Counted from the first letter of the stretch, positions 43,503 to 54,852 are shown. The stretch: 64,000 nucleotides of DNA from Frateuria_A sp051900415 (GCF_051900415.1 NZ_JBHZGL010000003.1:62001-126000), one strand, 5' to 3'. Made by a program: numbers and translations. The notes: generated by a model from the sequence alone, not told the origin.

Positions 43503-45095
43503 TCAGCCTTCCGCCATGCGCTTCAGGTCTTCCAGCTGGTCGGCATCGCGGATCGACAGGTCCGACCGCCACCGCAGGATGCGCGGGAAGCGCACGGCAA
43601 CCCCCGACTTGTGCCGGCCCGAGCGCTGGATCGCCTCGTAGGCCAGCTCGAACACATGCTCCGGTTCGACCGAACGCACTGGCCCGAAGCGCTCGAGCGT
43701 GTGCGCACGGATCCAGGCATCCAGCCGTGCGATCTCGGCGTCGTCCAGGCCCGAGTAGGCCTTCGCCACCGGCACCAGGTGGCCGCGGTCCCACACGCCG
43801 AAGGTGTAATCGGTGAACAGGCCCGCGCGCCTGCCGTGGCCGGACTGGGCGTAGATCAGCACCGCGTCCAGCGTGTAGGGATCGACCTTCCACTTCCACC
43901 AGTCGCCGCGCTTGCGGCCGACGCGGTAGGGCGAGTCCAGGCGCTTGAGCATCAGCCCCTCGGTGCGCCGCTCGCGCGATTGCTCGCGCAGCTGCGCCAG
44001 CGCGGTCCAGTCGTCCGTATCGGCCGCCGGCGAGAGCAGCAGGGTCGAGGGCATGCCTTCGAGCACCGCGGCGAGCCGCTCGCGTCGTTCACGTAGCGGC
44101 GTCTCGCGCAGATCCGCGCCATCGAGTTCCAGCAGGTCGTACGCCATGAAGCGCACCGGCGTCTCGGCCAGCAGCTTCGCGCCGGGCTTGAGCTTGCCGA
44201 TGCGCTTCTGCAGGGCGGTGAACGGCCGTGGCGCTGCCGCATCGCTGTCCCAGGCCAGGATCTCGCCATCGAGCACGCAGCCGGCGGGCAGGGCGCGGGC
44301 AGCCTGCTCGATTTCCGGAAAGCGGCCATCCAGCCGTTCCTCACCGCGCGACCACAGCCGAGCCTCGTCTCCGCGACGCATGAGCTGGGCACGGATGCCG
44401 TCCCATTTCCATTCGGCCAGCCATTCGTCGCGACCGCCGAGGCTTTCCACGGGCGACTCCAGCGGCGAAGCGAGAAAGAAGGGGTACGGCGGATGCTCGC
44501 GGTGGGCGTCGTCACCGGCCGGCTGTGCGAGCGCGGCCAGCGAGGTGGCATCGGGCCTCCAGTCGCCACTGAGCCGGTGGGCGATCAGGTCGGTCGGCAA
44601 CTGCGACCAAAGCGCCAGCGCCTGCACCACCAGCCGCTGCGACACGCCCACCCGCAACGCGCCGGTGATCAGCTTGTTGAGCAGGAAGACCTCCTCCGAT
44701 GGAAGGGTCGCCCACCAGGCCTGCAACTGGGCCACGCGAGCGCTCGGATCGAGCCGGCTCAGGGACGGCAGACGCTGCTCCATCCACACGTGCAACGGCG
44801 TGTCGTCGGACCGCTCGCCGGGCGGCAAAAGCAAGGCGATGGCCTCGGCCAGGTCGCCCACATGCGCGTAGCTTTCGTCGATGAGCCAGTCGGGGTACCC
44901 GGTCGCCGCGCCGGTCGCCTGGCGCAACTCGGTGACGCTGGCCAGCCGGCGGAGCTTGCCGCCACCGAGCACGTACACCGCCCACGCGGCGTCCGCCGGC
45001 GGCGCGTCGTGCAGGAAGGCGGCGATGGCATCGCGCTTGGCGGTCGTGGACCCGGTGCGGTCGAGCGCGGCGTAGAGCTGCACGAAGCGGCGCAT
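43503..45095 (-). CDS. ATP-dependent DNA ligase (Lhr/Exo-associated type)
   Basis: This 530-residue protein is a eukaryote-like DNA ligase. The nucleotidyl lysine is K230 in LAEWKWDGIRAQL; EILAWDSD, RFMAYDLLELDG and EGLMLKRLDSPY follow in order, and GDWWKWKVDPYTLD closes the adenylation domain. An N-terminal DNA-binding domain (1-205) precedes it. It is of the class found with a metallo-beta-lactamase exonuclease, and the upstream gene encodes that exonuclease, three bases away. It would seal breaks in an accessory repair pathway, not replication, which uses LigA. No Lhr helicase or phosphoesterase gene lies next to it here. Confidence 0.93.
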   Translation of the reverse strand: MRRFVQLYAALDRTGSTTAKRDAIAAFLHDAPPADAAWAVYVLGGGKLRRLASVTELRQATGAATGYPDWLIDESYAHVGDLAEAIALLLPPGERSDDTPLHVWMEQRLPSLSRLDPSARVAQLQAWWATLPSEEVFLLNKLITGALRVGVSQRLVVQALALWSQLPTDLIAHRLSGDWRPDATSLAALAQPAGDDAHREHPPYPFFLASPLESPVESLGGRDEWLAEWKWDGIRAQLMRRGDEARLWSRGEERLDGRFPEIEQAARALPAGCVLDGEILAWDSDAAAPRPFTALQKRIGKLKPGAKLLAETPVRFMAYDLLELDGADLRETPLRERRERLAAVLEGMPSTLLLSPAADTDDWTALAQLREQSRERRTEGLMLKRLDSPYRVGRKRGDWWKWKVDPYTLDAVLIYAQSGHGRRAGLFTDYTFGVWDRGHLVPVAKAYSGLDDAEIARLDAWIRAHTLERFGPVRSVEPEHVFELAYEAIQRSGRHKSGVAVRFPRILRWRSDLSIRDADQLEDLKRMAEG

Positions 45096-45098
45096 CGC

Positions 45099-46085
45099 TC
45101 AGGCTCCCAAGGCCGACAGCGGCAACGCATCGTGACCCTGCTCGCGCAGGTAACGCACCAGCGCGTCGCCGTCGCCATGGGTGACGTAGATGCGGCGGGC
45201 CCCGCTGTCTCGCACGCTGCGCAGCAGGCCATCCCAGTCCGCGTGATCCGACACCACGAAGCCGCGGTCATAGCCGCGTCGGCGGCGGTTGCCACGAACC
45301 TGCATCCAGCCCGACGCGAAGGCGGTCGAGGCGTTTGGAAATCGCCGCATCCAGGGCGAACCGGCCGCCGAGGGCGGCGCGAGGACCAGCTCGCCGGCGA
45401 GCGCGGCGCCGCGCGCGTTCTCCTCCAGCGGCTGCGTGGGAGGCATCGCCACGCCAGCATGGCGATAGAGCTGGGTCAGGCGCAGCAGCGCGCCGTGCAG
45501 GTGCACCACGCGATCGACCCGGGGAGCCAACTCCGCCAGCAGCCTCTGCGCCTTGCCCAGCGCGTAGCAGAACAGCACGGCCGACACCTTGCGGCGGGCG
45601 CAGTCGTCCCACCACGCGAGCAGCTCATCGACCACCTGCGTCATCGGCGGCCAGCGATACACCGGCAGGGCGAACGTCGATTCGGTGACGAACGTGTCGC
45701 AGGCGACGGGCTCGAACGGCGCGCAGGTCGGGTCCGGCTCGCGCTTGTAGTCGCCTGAAACGACCACGACGCGCCCGGCGTGTTCCATCCGCACCTGCGC
45801 TGCGCCCAGCATGTGACCCGACGGATGCAGCGAGACCCGCACTTCGCCCAGGGTGAACGGTTCGCCGTAGTCGTAGGCCTCGATCCGTGCCGGCTCGCCC
45901 AATCGCTCGCGCATCAGCCCGAGTCCGGCGCGTGCCACGTGGTAACAGGCATTGCCCTGGCGTGCATGGTCGCCGTGAGCGTGCGTCACCACGGCCTGCG
46001 CCACCGGCTCGGCCGGATCGATGTAGAAGCCGCCGGCGGGGCAGTAGAGGCCCTCGGGGCGGGGCTCGAGAAGGATGTCAGGCAC
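45099..46085 (-). CDS. Ligase-associated MBL-fold DNA exonuclease
   Basis: This 328-residue protein is a metallo-beta-lactamase fold nuclease of the SNM1/Pso2-like class with HAHGDH (residues 35-40), SLHPSGHMLGAAQV with the third histidine, VVVSGDYKREPDP with the bridging aspartate and FVVSDHADW with another histidine. These enzymes process DNA ends before ligation. The gene is three bases before the ligase gene, so the two are one operon, with ExoIII-like trimming then sealing. It starts at 46085 with MPDILLEPRPEG. The product is expected to be cytosolic. Confidence 0.93.
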   Translation of the reverse strand: MPDILLEPRPEGLYCPAGGFYIDPAEPVAQAVVTHAHGDHARQGNACYHVARAGLGLMRERLGEPARIEAYDYGEPFTLGEVRVSLHPSGHMLGAAQVRMEHAGRVVVVSGDYKREPDPTCAPFEPVACDTFVTESTFALPVYRWPPMTQVVDELLAWWDDCARRKVSAVLFCYALGKAQRLLAELAPRVDRVVHLHGALLRLTQLYRHAGVAMPPTQPLEENARGAALAGELVLAPPSAAGSPWMRRFPNASTAFASGWMQVRGNRRRRGYDRGFVVSDHADWDGLLRSVRDSGARRIYVTHGDGDALVRYLREQGHDALPLSALGA

Positions 46086-46187
46086 GAGACGACGCTAGGG
46101 ACGATGGCGTCAATGTTGCGCCAATAGTCCGGTTTGGGCGATGGGAGGAAGGGTGTTAAATAGGGTTTTAGCCCAAGGAAGACCACC

Positions 46188-47081
46188 ATGAGACGAGGGA
46201 CCCGTGTGGCGTGTGCCGTAGCCTTGGGCCTGGCTTTGCCGGGGCCGATGGCGATTGCGCGCGAGGCGCCCGCAGCCTGCCGGCAGGTAACGACCGGCGC
46301 CGTAGCTTCGCCTGTGCAGGCGGTAAAGGATCTGCTCCACGCTTGCGCGGTCCACCGGCTGGTGATCGTCGGGGAAGTCCACGGCTCCAACGAAGTCCCG
46401 GCACTGGTTGGCGCCCTGGTCGAGCAAGCGGCCGAGGAACGACCAGTACGCCTCGGCCTGGAGATGCCTTCGGCCATGCAGGCGACGCTGGACAGCTACC
46501 TGCGCTCAAGCGGGGGCGCGGACGACCGCGCGAACCTTTTGCGCGCTTCGTTCTGGAAAGGACGGGACGGCCGCTCGAGCAAGGCCATGTTGCAATTGAT
46601 CGATCGCGTCCGTGCGTTGCGCGCGCAAGGCACCGACGTGGATGTGTTCGCCATGGTGCCGGACTATCCGGATGAGCAGACCATCAAGGCTGCCGGTGGT
46701 TTCGCTCTGTTCGATGATACGGGCATGGCAGAGCACATCCGCCACGAGCTTGATGGCCTCGCGCCTGATGGTCTGGTCATCGCGTATATGGGCAACTACC
46801 ACTCGCGCTATGCGCCGCCGACCCCGGGGGCGGTCGGGCCTTCGGTGACCGGACAGCTCGTGGCCTCGTCGCCGTTCGTCCTGACGCCGGTCGCGGCGCA
46901 TTTGGAGAGCTGGAACTGTACGCAGGATGGCTGTGGCGTCCACGCCTACGACCCCCGCAGCACGCCGAGCGAACGTCTTCCACGTCTTGTCGTCGAGCTG
47001 GCGGCGACCCGTGGGCCGTTCGTTGCGACGCTATGGCTGGAACGCACCACCGCATCGCGGCCGGCCACGGAATCCCTCTGA
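46188..47081 (+). CDS. ChaN/EreA-like secreted protein
   Basis: This 297-residue protein has a signal peptide MRRGTRVACAVALGLALPG, cleaved near residue 24, and the EVHGSNEVP motif (63-71) plus YMGNYHSRY near 200. These recall the ChaN and erythromycin-esterase/TraB-type fold with a Glu and His pair. ChaN relatives bind haem; esterase relatives hydrolyse lactones. The residues cannot decide between the two. It is divergent from the exonuclease gene, with a good AAGGAAG before the ATG. Confidence in the fold is moderate. Confidence 0.6.
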   Translation: MRRGTRVACAVALGLALPGPMAIAREAPAACRQVTTGAVASPVQAVKDLLHACAVHRLVIVGEVHGSNEVPALVGALVEQAAEERPVRLGLEMPSAMQATLDSYLRSSGGADDRANLLRASFWKGRDGRSSKAMLQLIDRVRALRAQGTDVDVFAMVPDYPDEQTIKAAGGFALFDDTGMAEHIRHELDGLAPDGLVIAYMGNYHSRYAPPTPGAVGPSVTGQLVASSPFVLTPVAAHLESWNCTQDGCGVHAYDPRSTPSERLPRLVVELAATRGPFVATLWLERTTASRPATESL

Positions 47082-47319
47082 GGAAGTGATCGCATAGCGC
47101 CCGCTCAACGCCTCTTGATTTCACTTGCGGGGAGGCTCGGCTCCAGGCCTTTCTAGGAACCCTAACTGTGTGGCTTGGCAGTCGGGGCCAAGAGCAACAT
47201 CCACGCGTGGCTCTTACGGGGGGCGACGCGTTTTGAGGGCCGGCGTAGCGCACAGCTGTATGCGACCGTTCGACACGACGGTCGCGCGCAGATGGGCTCC
47301 TGCAGGAAATGCATCCGTT

Positions 47320-49089
<1,770 letters not shown>

Positions 49090-49209
49090 CGAGGCGCCTG
49101 GAGGGGTGGAAGCCTCAAGAGGTGGGGGCGGGCGGGGATTCCCCAAGCGCTGCGCGGCTGCTCCCTTCCCTGTGCCGAGACAGGGAGCCGCGGTCGTTCG
49201 AGGCTTTGA

Positions 49210-49270
49210 GGCAAGGCTTCCCCCATCCGCCCTGTCGGGCACCTTCCCCCGTCGAACGGGGGAAGGATCA
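49210..49270. repeat. Dispersed repeat, family D
   Basis: The unit CTTCCCCCATCCGCC then GGGCACCTTCCCCCG and CGGGGGAAGGATC lies between the OPT gene and the exporter gene. The hairpin loop here carries TCGAA, unlike the GCAAGC or GCAGGC of other copies. Confidence 0.7.
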
Positions 49271-49314
49271 CGAACCGGAATCCGGCGAGTGGGCCCTGGG
49301 AGGGTTTCAAGGCA

Positions 49315-51303
49315 TCAGGCGGTGCCGCGGCCCATGCGGGCGATCCAGCGGTACATCACCACGATGCTGGCGACGAAGACGATGCCGCCGATCCAGATCG
49401 CCGGGGTATCAAAGCCATCACCGACCAGCGCCAGCGGGGTCTGCTTGCCGGAGATCGCCACGATCGCGGCGACCACCACGCCGAGCAGGCTTTCGCCCAC
49501 GATCAGGCCGGAAGCGAGCAATACGCCCAGCTGCTTGGTCGCTTCGCCGTCCGGGCGACGGTCGGCGCGGTTGTCGAACCAGGCCCCGACCAGCGCGCCG
49601 ACCACCACCATCAGCGTGGTCGAGGTCGGCAGGTAGATGCCCAGGCCGACCGCCAGCGGGGGCAGGCGCGCGCGGCTGGTGCGCACCAGCAGTTCGTCCA
49701 CGATGATCAGTGCCACGCCGATGCCGGCGCCGATGGTGATCAGGCTCCAGTCGATGTTGCCGGTGATCACGCCCTGGGCGAGCGCCGAGATAAGGCCGGC
49801 CTGCGGTGCCGGCAATGCGCGGGCGGGATCGACGCCCGGGGCGCCGAGGAAACCGTAGGCCTGGTTGAGCAGGTCCAGCACCGGCGGGATCACCACCGCG
49901 CCGGCGATCACGCCGATCACCAGCGCCCACTGTTGCAGCGAGGGGGTGGCGTCGACCAGCTGGCCGGTCTTGAGGTCCTGCAGGTTGTTGTTGGCGATCG
50001 AGGCCACCGCGAACACGATCGCGGTAATGAACAGCGCGAACGCCACCAGCGCCTTGCCGGCGCTCTCGGGCATCATCGCCTTGACGCCCAGCACCAGCAG
50101 CAGCGCGGCGATGATCACCACCAGGATGCCGATGCCCGACAGCGGGCTATTGGACGAACCGATCAGGCCGGCCATGTAGCCACACACGGCCGAGACCAGG
50201 AAGCTCAGCACCAGCACGAAGATCACGCCGCCGATCACCAGCAGCGCGGTATGCGAGCCCAGCCCGCTGACGTTGGCGAAGTGGCCGAGCAACCAGGCCA
50301 CCGGCACCAGGCAGATCGCCGTGATGAGGCCGACCACGCCGATCGGGATGTCGTGCTCGGTGCGCGGCAGGGTTTCCAGCTTGCCGGCCTTGCGCACGCG
50401 CGAGGCGGCCATGGCCCCGGCCAGGCCGCTGATCACCGGGTTGACCAGCTTGGCCAAGGTCCAGATCGCCGCCACGCCGATGGTGCCGGCGCCGACGAAG
50501 CGCACGTAGTGGCTCCAGGTCGCCTGCGCGGCATCCGCCGCTGAACCGGCTTCCGGGTGCAGCAGCAGGAAGTGCGGCACCGCCCAGCCCCAGCCGATCA
50601 GCGCGCCGACCAGCATCGCCACACCCACCCACAGGCCGACCAGGTGGCCGACCGCGAACAACGCGAAGGACAGGCTGAAGTCGAAACCGGTCGCCGCGCC
50701 GCGGTCCCCGACGCGGAAGTAGTCCGAGACCGCCTCGGCGAACACGCGCGTCTTGACGATCACGTAGAACACCGCCGAAACGATCGAACCCACGATCACC
50801 GCCTTGAGGCCGGCGCCGCCGGATTCGACCGACTCGGCCGCCTCGGCCGAATTGCTGGAGCCGACCTTGAGCACCTCGGCGCAGGCCACGCCTTCGGGGT
50901 AGGGCAGGTCCGAGTCGGTGACCAGCGCGCGGCGCAGCGGGATCGTGTACATCACGCCCAGCACGCCGCCGGTGGCGCAGATGCCGAAGGACATCCAGAA
51001 CGGGAAGCCATTCCACCAGCCGATGATGATCAGGCCCGGCAGCACGAAGATGATCGCCGAGAGCGTACCGGCGGCCGAGGCCACCGTCTGCACGATGTTG
51101 TTCTCCTGCACGGTGGAGTTCTTCATCGCCCGCAGGATCGCCATCGAGATCACCGCCGCCGGGATCGAGGTGGCGAAGGTCAGGCCGGCCTTCAGGCCGA
51201 AGAACACGTTGGCCGCGGTGAACACCACGGTGATCACGATGCCGATGATCAGGCCGCGTAGGGTGAATTCGGTGCGCTTGGCGCCTTGGGATTGGACATT
51301 CAC
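49315..51303 (-). CDS. OPT family oligopeptide transporter
   Basis: This 662-residue membrane protein has about fifteen hydrophobic segments and OPT motifs: the block NVFFGLKAGLTFATSIPAAV near residue 32, DSDLPYPEGVACAEVLKVG near 125 and GNIDWSLITIGAG near 520. OPT proteins import oligopeptides or metal chelates with protons. GTG at 51303 is chosen as the start because it precedes the first conserved segment by about ten residues and GGAAA lies ten bases upstream; the frame is open farther but lacks protein-like composition. It lies downstream of a C family repeat and is not linked to metal genes here. Confidence 0.88.
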   Translation of the reverse strand: MNVQSQGAKRTEFTLRGLIIGIVITVVFTAANVFFGLKAGLTFATSIPAAVISMAILRAMKNSTVQENNIVQTVASAAGTLSAIIFVLPGLIIIGWWNGFPFWMSFGICATGGVLGVMYTIPLRRALVTDSDLPYPEGVACAEVLKVGSSNSAEAAESVESGGAGLKAVIVGSIVSAVFYVIVKTRVFAEAVSDYFRVGDRGAATGFDFSLSFALFAVGHLVGLWVGVAMLVGALIGWGWAVPHFLLLHPEAGSAADAAQATWSHYVRFVGAGTIGVAAIWTLAKLVNPVISGLAGAMAASRVRKAGKLETLPRTEHDIPIGVVGLITAICLVPVAWLLGHFANVSGLGSHTALLVIGGVIFVLVLSFLVSAVCGYMAGLIGSSNSPLSGIGILVVIIAALLLVLGVKAMMPESAGKALVAFALFITAIVFAVASIANNNLQDLKTGQLVDATPSLQQWALVIGVIAGAVVIPPVLDLLNQAYGFLGAPGVDPARALPAPQAGLISALAQGVITGNIDWSLITIGAGIGVALIIVDELLVRTSRARLPPLAVGLGIYLPTSTTLMVVVGALVGAWFDNRADRRPDGEATKQLGVLLASGLIVGESLLGVVVAAIVAISGKQTPLALVGDGFDTPAIWIGGIVFVASIVVMYRWIARMGRGTA

Positions 51304-51458
51304 GAAAGCGGTTTCCGTTCTGGTTGGTTCCCCTGCGCGCCGATGGCGCGCCCCTCGCGACCGCTCCCCGGCAGGCCGCGGTGGGGAGCATAGCGTGGAT
51401 GGGTGCGATGCAGCCTTCCCGGCCCGTCGGGCTTTCCGTTGCGCCACCTCTCGCGGAT

Positions 51459-51576
51459 GTAGGAGCGCACCCTGTGCGCGACCGCCATGCGCAAGATGGC
51501 GCGATGGCCGTCCTCGAGAGGTGGGATGGAAAGGCAAGCACGAGCCCCGCGGTCGCGCACAGGGTGCGCTCCTACA
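51459..51576. repeat. Dispersed repeat, family C (large loop)
   Basis: GTAGGAGCGCACCCTGTGCGCGACCG (near 51459-51484) and its inverted copy GGTCGCGCACAGGGTGCGCTCCTAC (near 51551-51575) are separated by about 66 bases, longer than in the other copies. It lies in the 51304-51599 gap between the OPT start and the anti-sigma stop. Confidence 0.85.
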
Positions 51577-51599
51577 GGATCAGGCGGGCACGGTTCCGG

Positions 51600-52379
51600 T
51601 CAGGGCTGCGGCAGGTGGGTGCGCAGGTCGTCGGGAAGGGCGATGTCCGGGTGGGCTTTGCGGAAGCGGGTGAGCCGCTCGCTTCCTTCCTTGTCGTTGC
51701 CCTGGGCGAACAAGTGGCGGATCACTTCGAGTTCGGCGGCCGGGTTTTCCGCCGCGAAGTTGGCGGCCGTTGCTGCGGGGGGCGCGGGGGGGGCGGGAGG
51801 CGCGGGCAGCGGCGCGACGAGGGCCGGTGCGGGGGTGGTGGTTTCTATGACCGCAGGCGGCGCCGGCATGGGTGCCGGCATCGGCACGGCAACCTGCTGC
51901 CTGATTTGTGGTTTGGCTTCCGGCTGTGCGAACGCCTTGCGGGCCGGTGGCTGCGACGCCCTCGCTGCCACGGCCTGCCGGGCTGGCGCTGGCTCGGCCA
52001 TGGCTGGGGCGGGGGGCGCTGGTGGCGGTGGTGGGACGGCTGGGGCGGTCGGCGCCTGCGCGCTCCGCTCGGCCATGTCGGCGGGTGCTTGCGCGGCCGG
52101 CGCGGTCGCTTCGGGCAACTCGCGCATGTGCCAGGCCAGGCCGGCGACGAGCACGAGTGCGGCGGCGCTGCCCAGGGCCACCGGCCAGCGGGGACGGCGC
52201 ACGGCGTGCGTGGCGGTTGCACGCTCGGCGTCGTCGGCCAGCGCCTTCGCGGCGGCCCGGAGCACGGCCTGGTCCAGCGCCGGGCCGGGCTCGGCCTGCG
52301 GCAGCTTGCGATACAGCGCCGCGAGCTCGACCTCGCCAGGCAGCTTTTCCGGTTCCTGCGGTGGCAGCGGAGTGTTCAT
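51600..52379 (-). CDS. Probable anti-sigma factor with Pro/Ala-rich periplasmic stalk
   Basis: This 259-residue protein has a cytosolic N-terminal part (1-64) starting MNTPLPPQEPEKLPGEVEL, one membrane segment WPVALGSAAALVLVAGLAW (65-83), then a Pro/Ala-rich stalk (90-200) and a conserved C-terminal region EVIRHLFAQGNDKEGSERLTRF. It overlaps the stop of the ECF sigma gene by ATGA, the usual sign of a sigma/anti-sigma pair. The N-terminal part lacks the zinc HxxxCxxC motif of the ZAS type. The anti-sigma role is therefore inferred from position and topology. Confidence 0.7.
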   Translation of the reverse strand: MNTPLPPQEPEKLPGEVELAALYRKLPQAEPGPALDQAVLRAAAKALADDAERATATHAVRRPRWPVALGSAAALVLVAGLAWHMRELPEATAPAAQAPADMAERSAQAPTAPAVPPPPPAPPAPAMAEPAPARQAVAARASQPPARKAFAQPEAKPQIRQQVAVPMPAPMPAPPAVIETTTPAPALVAPLPAPPAPPAPPAATAANFAAENPAAELEVIRHLFAQGNDKEGSERLTRFRKAHPDIALPDDLRTHLPQP

Positions 52380-52969
52380 TCGGCAAGCGCCTCGCGCAGT
52401 TTGTCCATGGCGTAGCGCAGGCGCGACTTCACCGTTTCGCGGCCCGCGCCGGTCACCTCGGCGATTTCCTCCAGGCTCAGTTCGTGTTCCAGCCGCAGCA
52501 GCACGGCAGTGTGCTGTTCGTCCGGCAGTTGTTCGATGGCACGTTGCAGGTGGCGACGCCGTTCGAACTCGGACAGCGCGTGCTCCGGCTGCTCGCCCTC
52601 GGGCGTGGCCAGGTGGGCGAACACCACCTCGGTTTCCTCGCTGCCGGCCTGCGGCCTGCGCGTGCGGAACTGGTCGACGACCAGGTGGTGGGCGATCTGC
52701 AGCAGCCAGGTGCGGAAGCGGGCCTGCGGCTGGTAGCGCGAGCGGGTGGCGATCACCCGGCTCCAGGTCTCCTGGAACACCTCCTCGGCCAGCGCCGCGT
52801 CGCGCAGGCTGCGCAGCACGAAGCGGTAGAGCGTGGCGCGGTGGCGTGCGTAGAGCGCCTCGAACGCGGCCAGGTCGCCGCGGGCATAGGCCAGCATCAG
52901 CATCGCATCCGGGTCGACCGCGGCGTCCATGGCCGGCGAGGGTACGCGATTTGTTTCGATGGTTGCCAT
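52376..52969 (-). CDS. ECF-type RNA polymerase sigma factor
   Basis: This 197-residue protein has sigma region 2 (ALYARHRATLYRFVLRSLRD, with AEEVFQETWSRVI) and region 4 with the helix-turn-helix LSLEEIAEVTGAGRETVKSRL. The start MATIETNR at 52969 is preferred; MDAAVDPD at 52930 is an alternative with similar length. It is the first gene of the pair with the membrane anti-sigma protein. The signal released is unknown; the adjacent von Willebrand lipoprotein, 94 bases upstream, may be part of the regulon. Confidence 0.92.
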   Translation of the reverse strand: MATIETNRVPSPAMDAAVDPDAMLMLAYARGDLAAFEALYARHRATLYRFVLRSLRDAALAEEVFQETWSRVIATRSRYQPQARFRTWLLQIAHHLVVDQFRTRRPQAGSEETEVVFAHLATPEGEQPEHALSEFERRRHLQRAIEQLPDEQHTAVLLRLEHELSLEEIAEVTGAGRETVKSRLRYAMDKLREALAE

Positions 52970-53063
52970 CGGGTCCGGCCCCGCCGCGCGCCGGCGGCCG
53001 GGGAGGGATGCGCAAGGAGGGTGCGCATCCGCTGCCGCCGTCGCTGCGGCGGGGCCGGTGGCC

Positions 53064-54785
53064 TCAGCGCGCCGCGGTGGACGCGTTCCCATCGGGCGCG
53101 TGGGTGGCCAGGCCGTCGGCCAGTCCCACCAGTTGCACGAAGCCGGCGCGGTAGCCGTCCGGGTCGCGGCCGCGCGCCGCGTTTGCCAGATCCATGATGC
53201 GGCGATAACCGAAGTCGCCCGTGCCCTTGCCACCGCGCAACTGGTCGGCGAAGGCCGCCACCGCGGCGGCGAAGCGCAGCCGATCGCTGGCGCGGGCCGA
53301 GGCCTGTGCGGCGATCGGCTGTTCGATCAGGCGGCTGTGCGACTGCCCTGGCAGCTTGTAGCGCAGGCGCAGGAAGGCCAGCTCGTTGCCGTGCGTGCCG
53401 GACACCTTCGCTTCGCCATAGCGCAGCGGATCGATGCGCCCACCGTCCGAGCCTTGCGGCACGATTTCATACAGCGCGGTGACGTTGGCGCCGGCGCCGA
53501 TCTCGCCGGCATCGACCTTGTCGTTGTTGAAGTCCTCGCGGCGCAGCACGCGCTTCTCGTAGCCGATCAGGCGGTACTCCTTCACCTGCGCCGGATTGAA
53601 CTCGACCTGGATCTTCACGTCCCTGGCGATCGTCAGCAGCGTGGCGGACATCTCCTCCACCAGCACGCGGCGGCCTTCCTGCAGGCTGTCGATGTAGTGG
53701 TGGCTGCCGTTGCCGACGTCGGCGAGCATCACCGCCATGGCATCGTTGTAGTTGCCTTCGCCGAAGCCCAGCGTGGTCAGCGCGATGCCGCTCCTGCGGT
53801 GGTCTTCGATGCGCGTCCTGAGCGCCTGCTCGTCCACCGTGCCGACGTTGAAGTCGCCATCGGTGGCGAGGATCACGCGGTTGACGCCACCCTCGATGAA
53901 GCCCTGTTCGGCCTGTGCGTAGGCCAGGTCGATGCCGGCGCCCCCGTTGGTGGAACCGTAGGCGCCAAGCGCGTCGATGGCCGCCTCGATGGTGGCGTGC
54001 TTGTCGCCCGGCGTGGACGGCAGCGCCACGCCCGCGCTGCCGGCATAGGTGACGATCGCCACGCGGTCCTGCCTGCGCAACTGGCGCACCAGCTGCCGCA
54101 GCGAGGCCTTGAGCAACGGCAGCTTGTCCGATTCGTCCATGGAGCCGGAGGTGTCGATGAGGAACACCAGGTTGGCGGCCGGGATCTGCGCCGCCGGTAC
54201 GCGGTAGCCCTGGATGCCGATCAGCAGCAACCGACGTTTGGCGTTCCACGGCGCCGGAGCCAGTTCGGTAGTGACGCTGAAGGGCTGCGCGCGGTCGGCT
54301 GGCAGCGCGTAGCCGTAGTCGAAGTAGTTGACGAACTCCTCGGCGCGCACGGCGTCGGCCGGCGGCAGAGCGCCTTCGTTCAACATGCGCCGCACGTTGG
54401 TGTAGGAGCCGGTGTCGACGTCGATGCCGAAGGTGGACACCGGCTGCTCGGCGGCCAGCTGCACCGGGTTGTCCTCGTGGTGGGTGTAGCGCTCGGTGTT
54501 GACCGGTGGCTGGCTCCACGAAGGTACGGATACGGCGTAGAGGGCGTTCGGGGCGACCGCTTGTGCCATCACTTCCATGGCGGGCGGGGCGGGCGGCGCG
54601 ACCTTGCGCGTGATGTAGGGTCCCGGTGGCGTGGCGGGTGGCGGAGGCGGGGGCGCGGGCGTCGGAGCCGATGGGATGGTCGAAACGGGCGGGGCCTCGG
54701 CCGCGGGTTGTCGCGCGGACGGCTTTGCCGTGCAACCGACCAGGAGCACGAGCAATGCAAGCAGCAGGCTACGCAGGGCGTTCAT
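53064..54785 (-). CDS. von Willebrand factor A lipoprotein, YfbK-like
   Basis: This 573-residue lipoprotein has the lipobox VGC with cysteine 18, a Pro-rich linker (30-60) and a VWA domain with the MIDAS motif DTSGSMD (211-217), then ATDGDFNVGTVDE and LGFGEGNYNDAMAVM. The C-terminal part resembles the DUF3520-like domain that follows VWA in YfbK. VWA binds protein ligands by a divalent metal. It lies just upstream of the ECF sigma gene on the same strand and may signal or assemble with it. The Pro-rich linker has an uninterrupted run of six prolines. Confidence 0.85.
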   Translation of the reverse strand: MNALRSLLLALLVLLVGCTAKPSARQPAAEAPPVSTIPSAPTPAPPPPPPATPPGPYITRKVAPPAPPAMEVMAQAVAPNALYAVSVPSWSQPPVNTERYTHHEDNPVQLAAEQPVSTFGIDVDTGSYTNVRRMLNEGALPPADAVRAEEFVNYFDYGYALPADRAQPFSVTTELAPAPWNAKRRLLLIGIQGYRVPAAQIPAANLVFLIDTSGSMDESDKLPLLKASLRQLVRQLRRQDRVAIVTYAGSAGVALPSTPGDKHATIEAAIDALGAYGSTNGGAGIDLAYAQAEQGFIEGGVNRVILATDGDFNVGTVDEQALRTRIEDHRRSGIALTTLGFGEGNYNDAMAVMLADVGNGSHHYIDSLQEGRRVLVEEMSATLLTIARDVKIQVEFNPAQVKEYRLIGYEKRVLRREDFNNDKVDAGEIGAGANVTALYEIVPQGSDGGRIDPLRYGEAKVSGTHGNELAFLRLRYKLPGQSHSRLIEQPIAAQASARASDRLRFAAAVAAFADQLRGGKGTGDFGYRRIMDLANAARGRDPDGYRAGFVQLVGLADGLATHAPDGNASTAAR

Positions 54786-54852
54786 CGGCGGATCTCCCTC
54801 TGGGTGTGGGAGATGAAACGGAGCGTCGACCCAAAAGGGGTTAAGCGATTTT

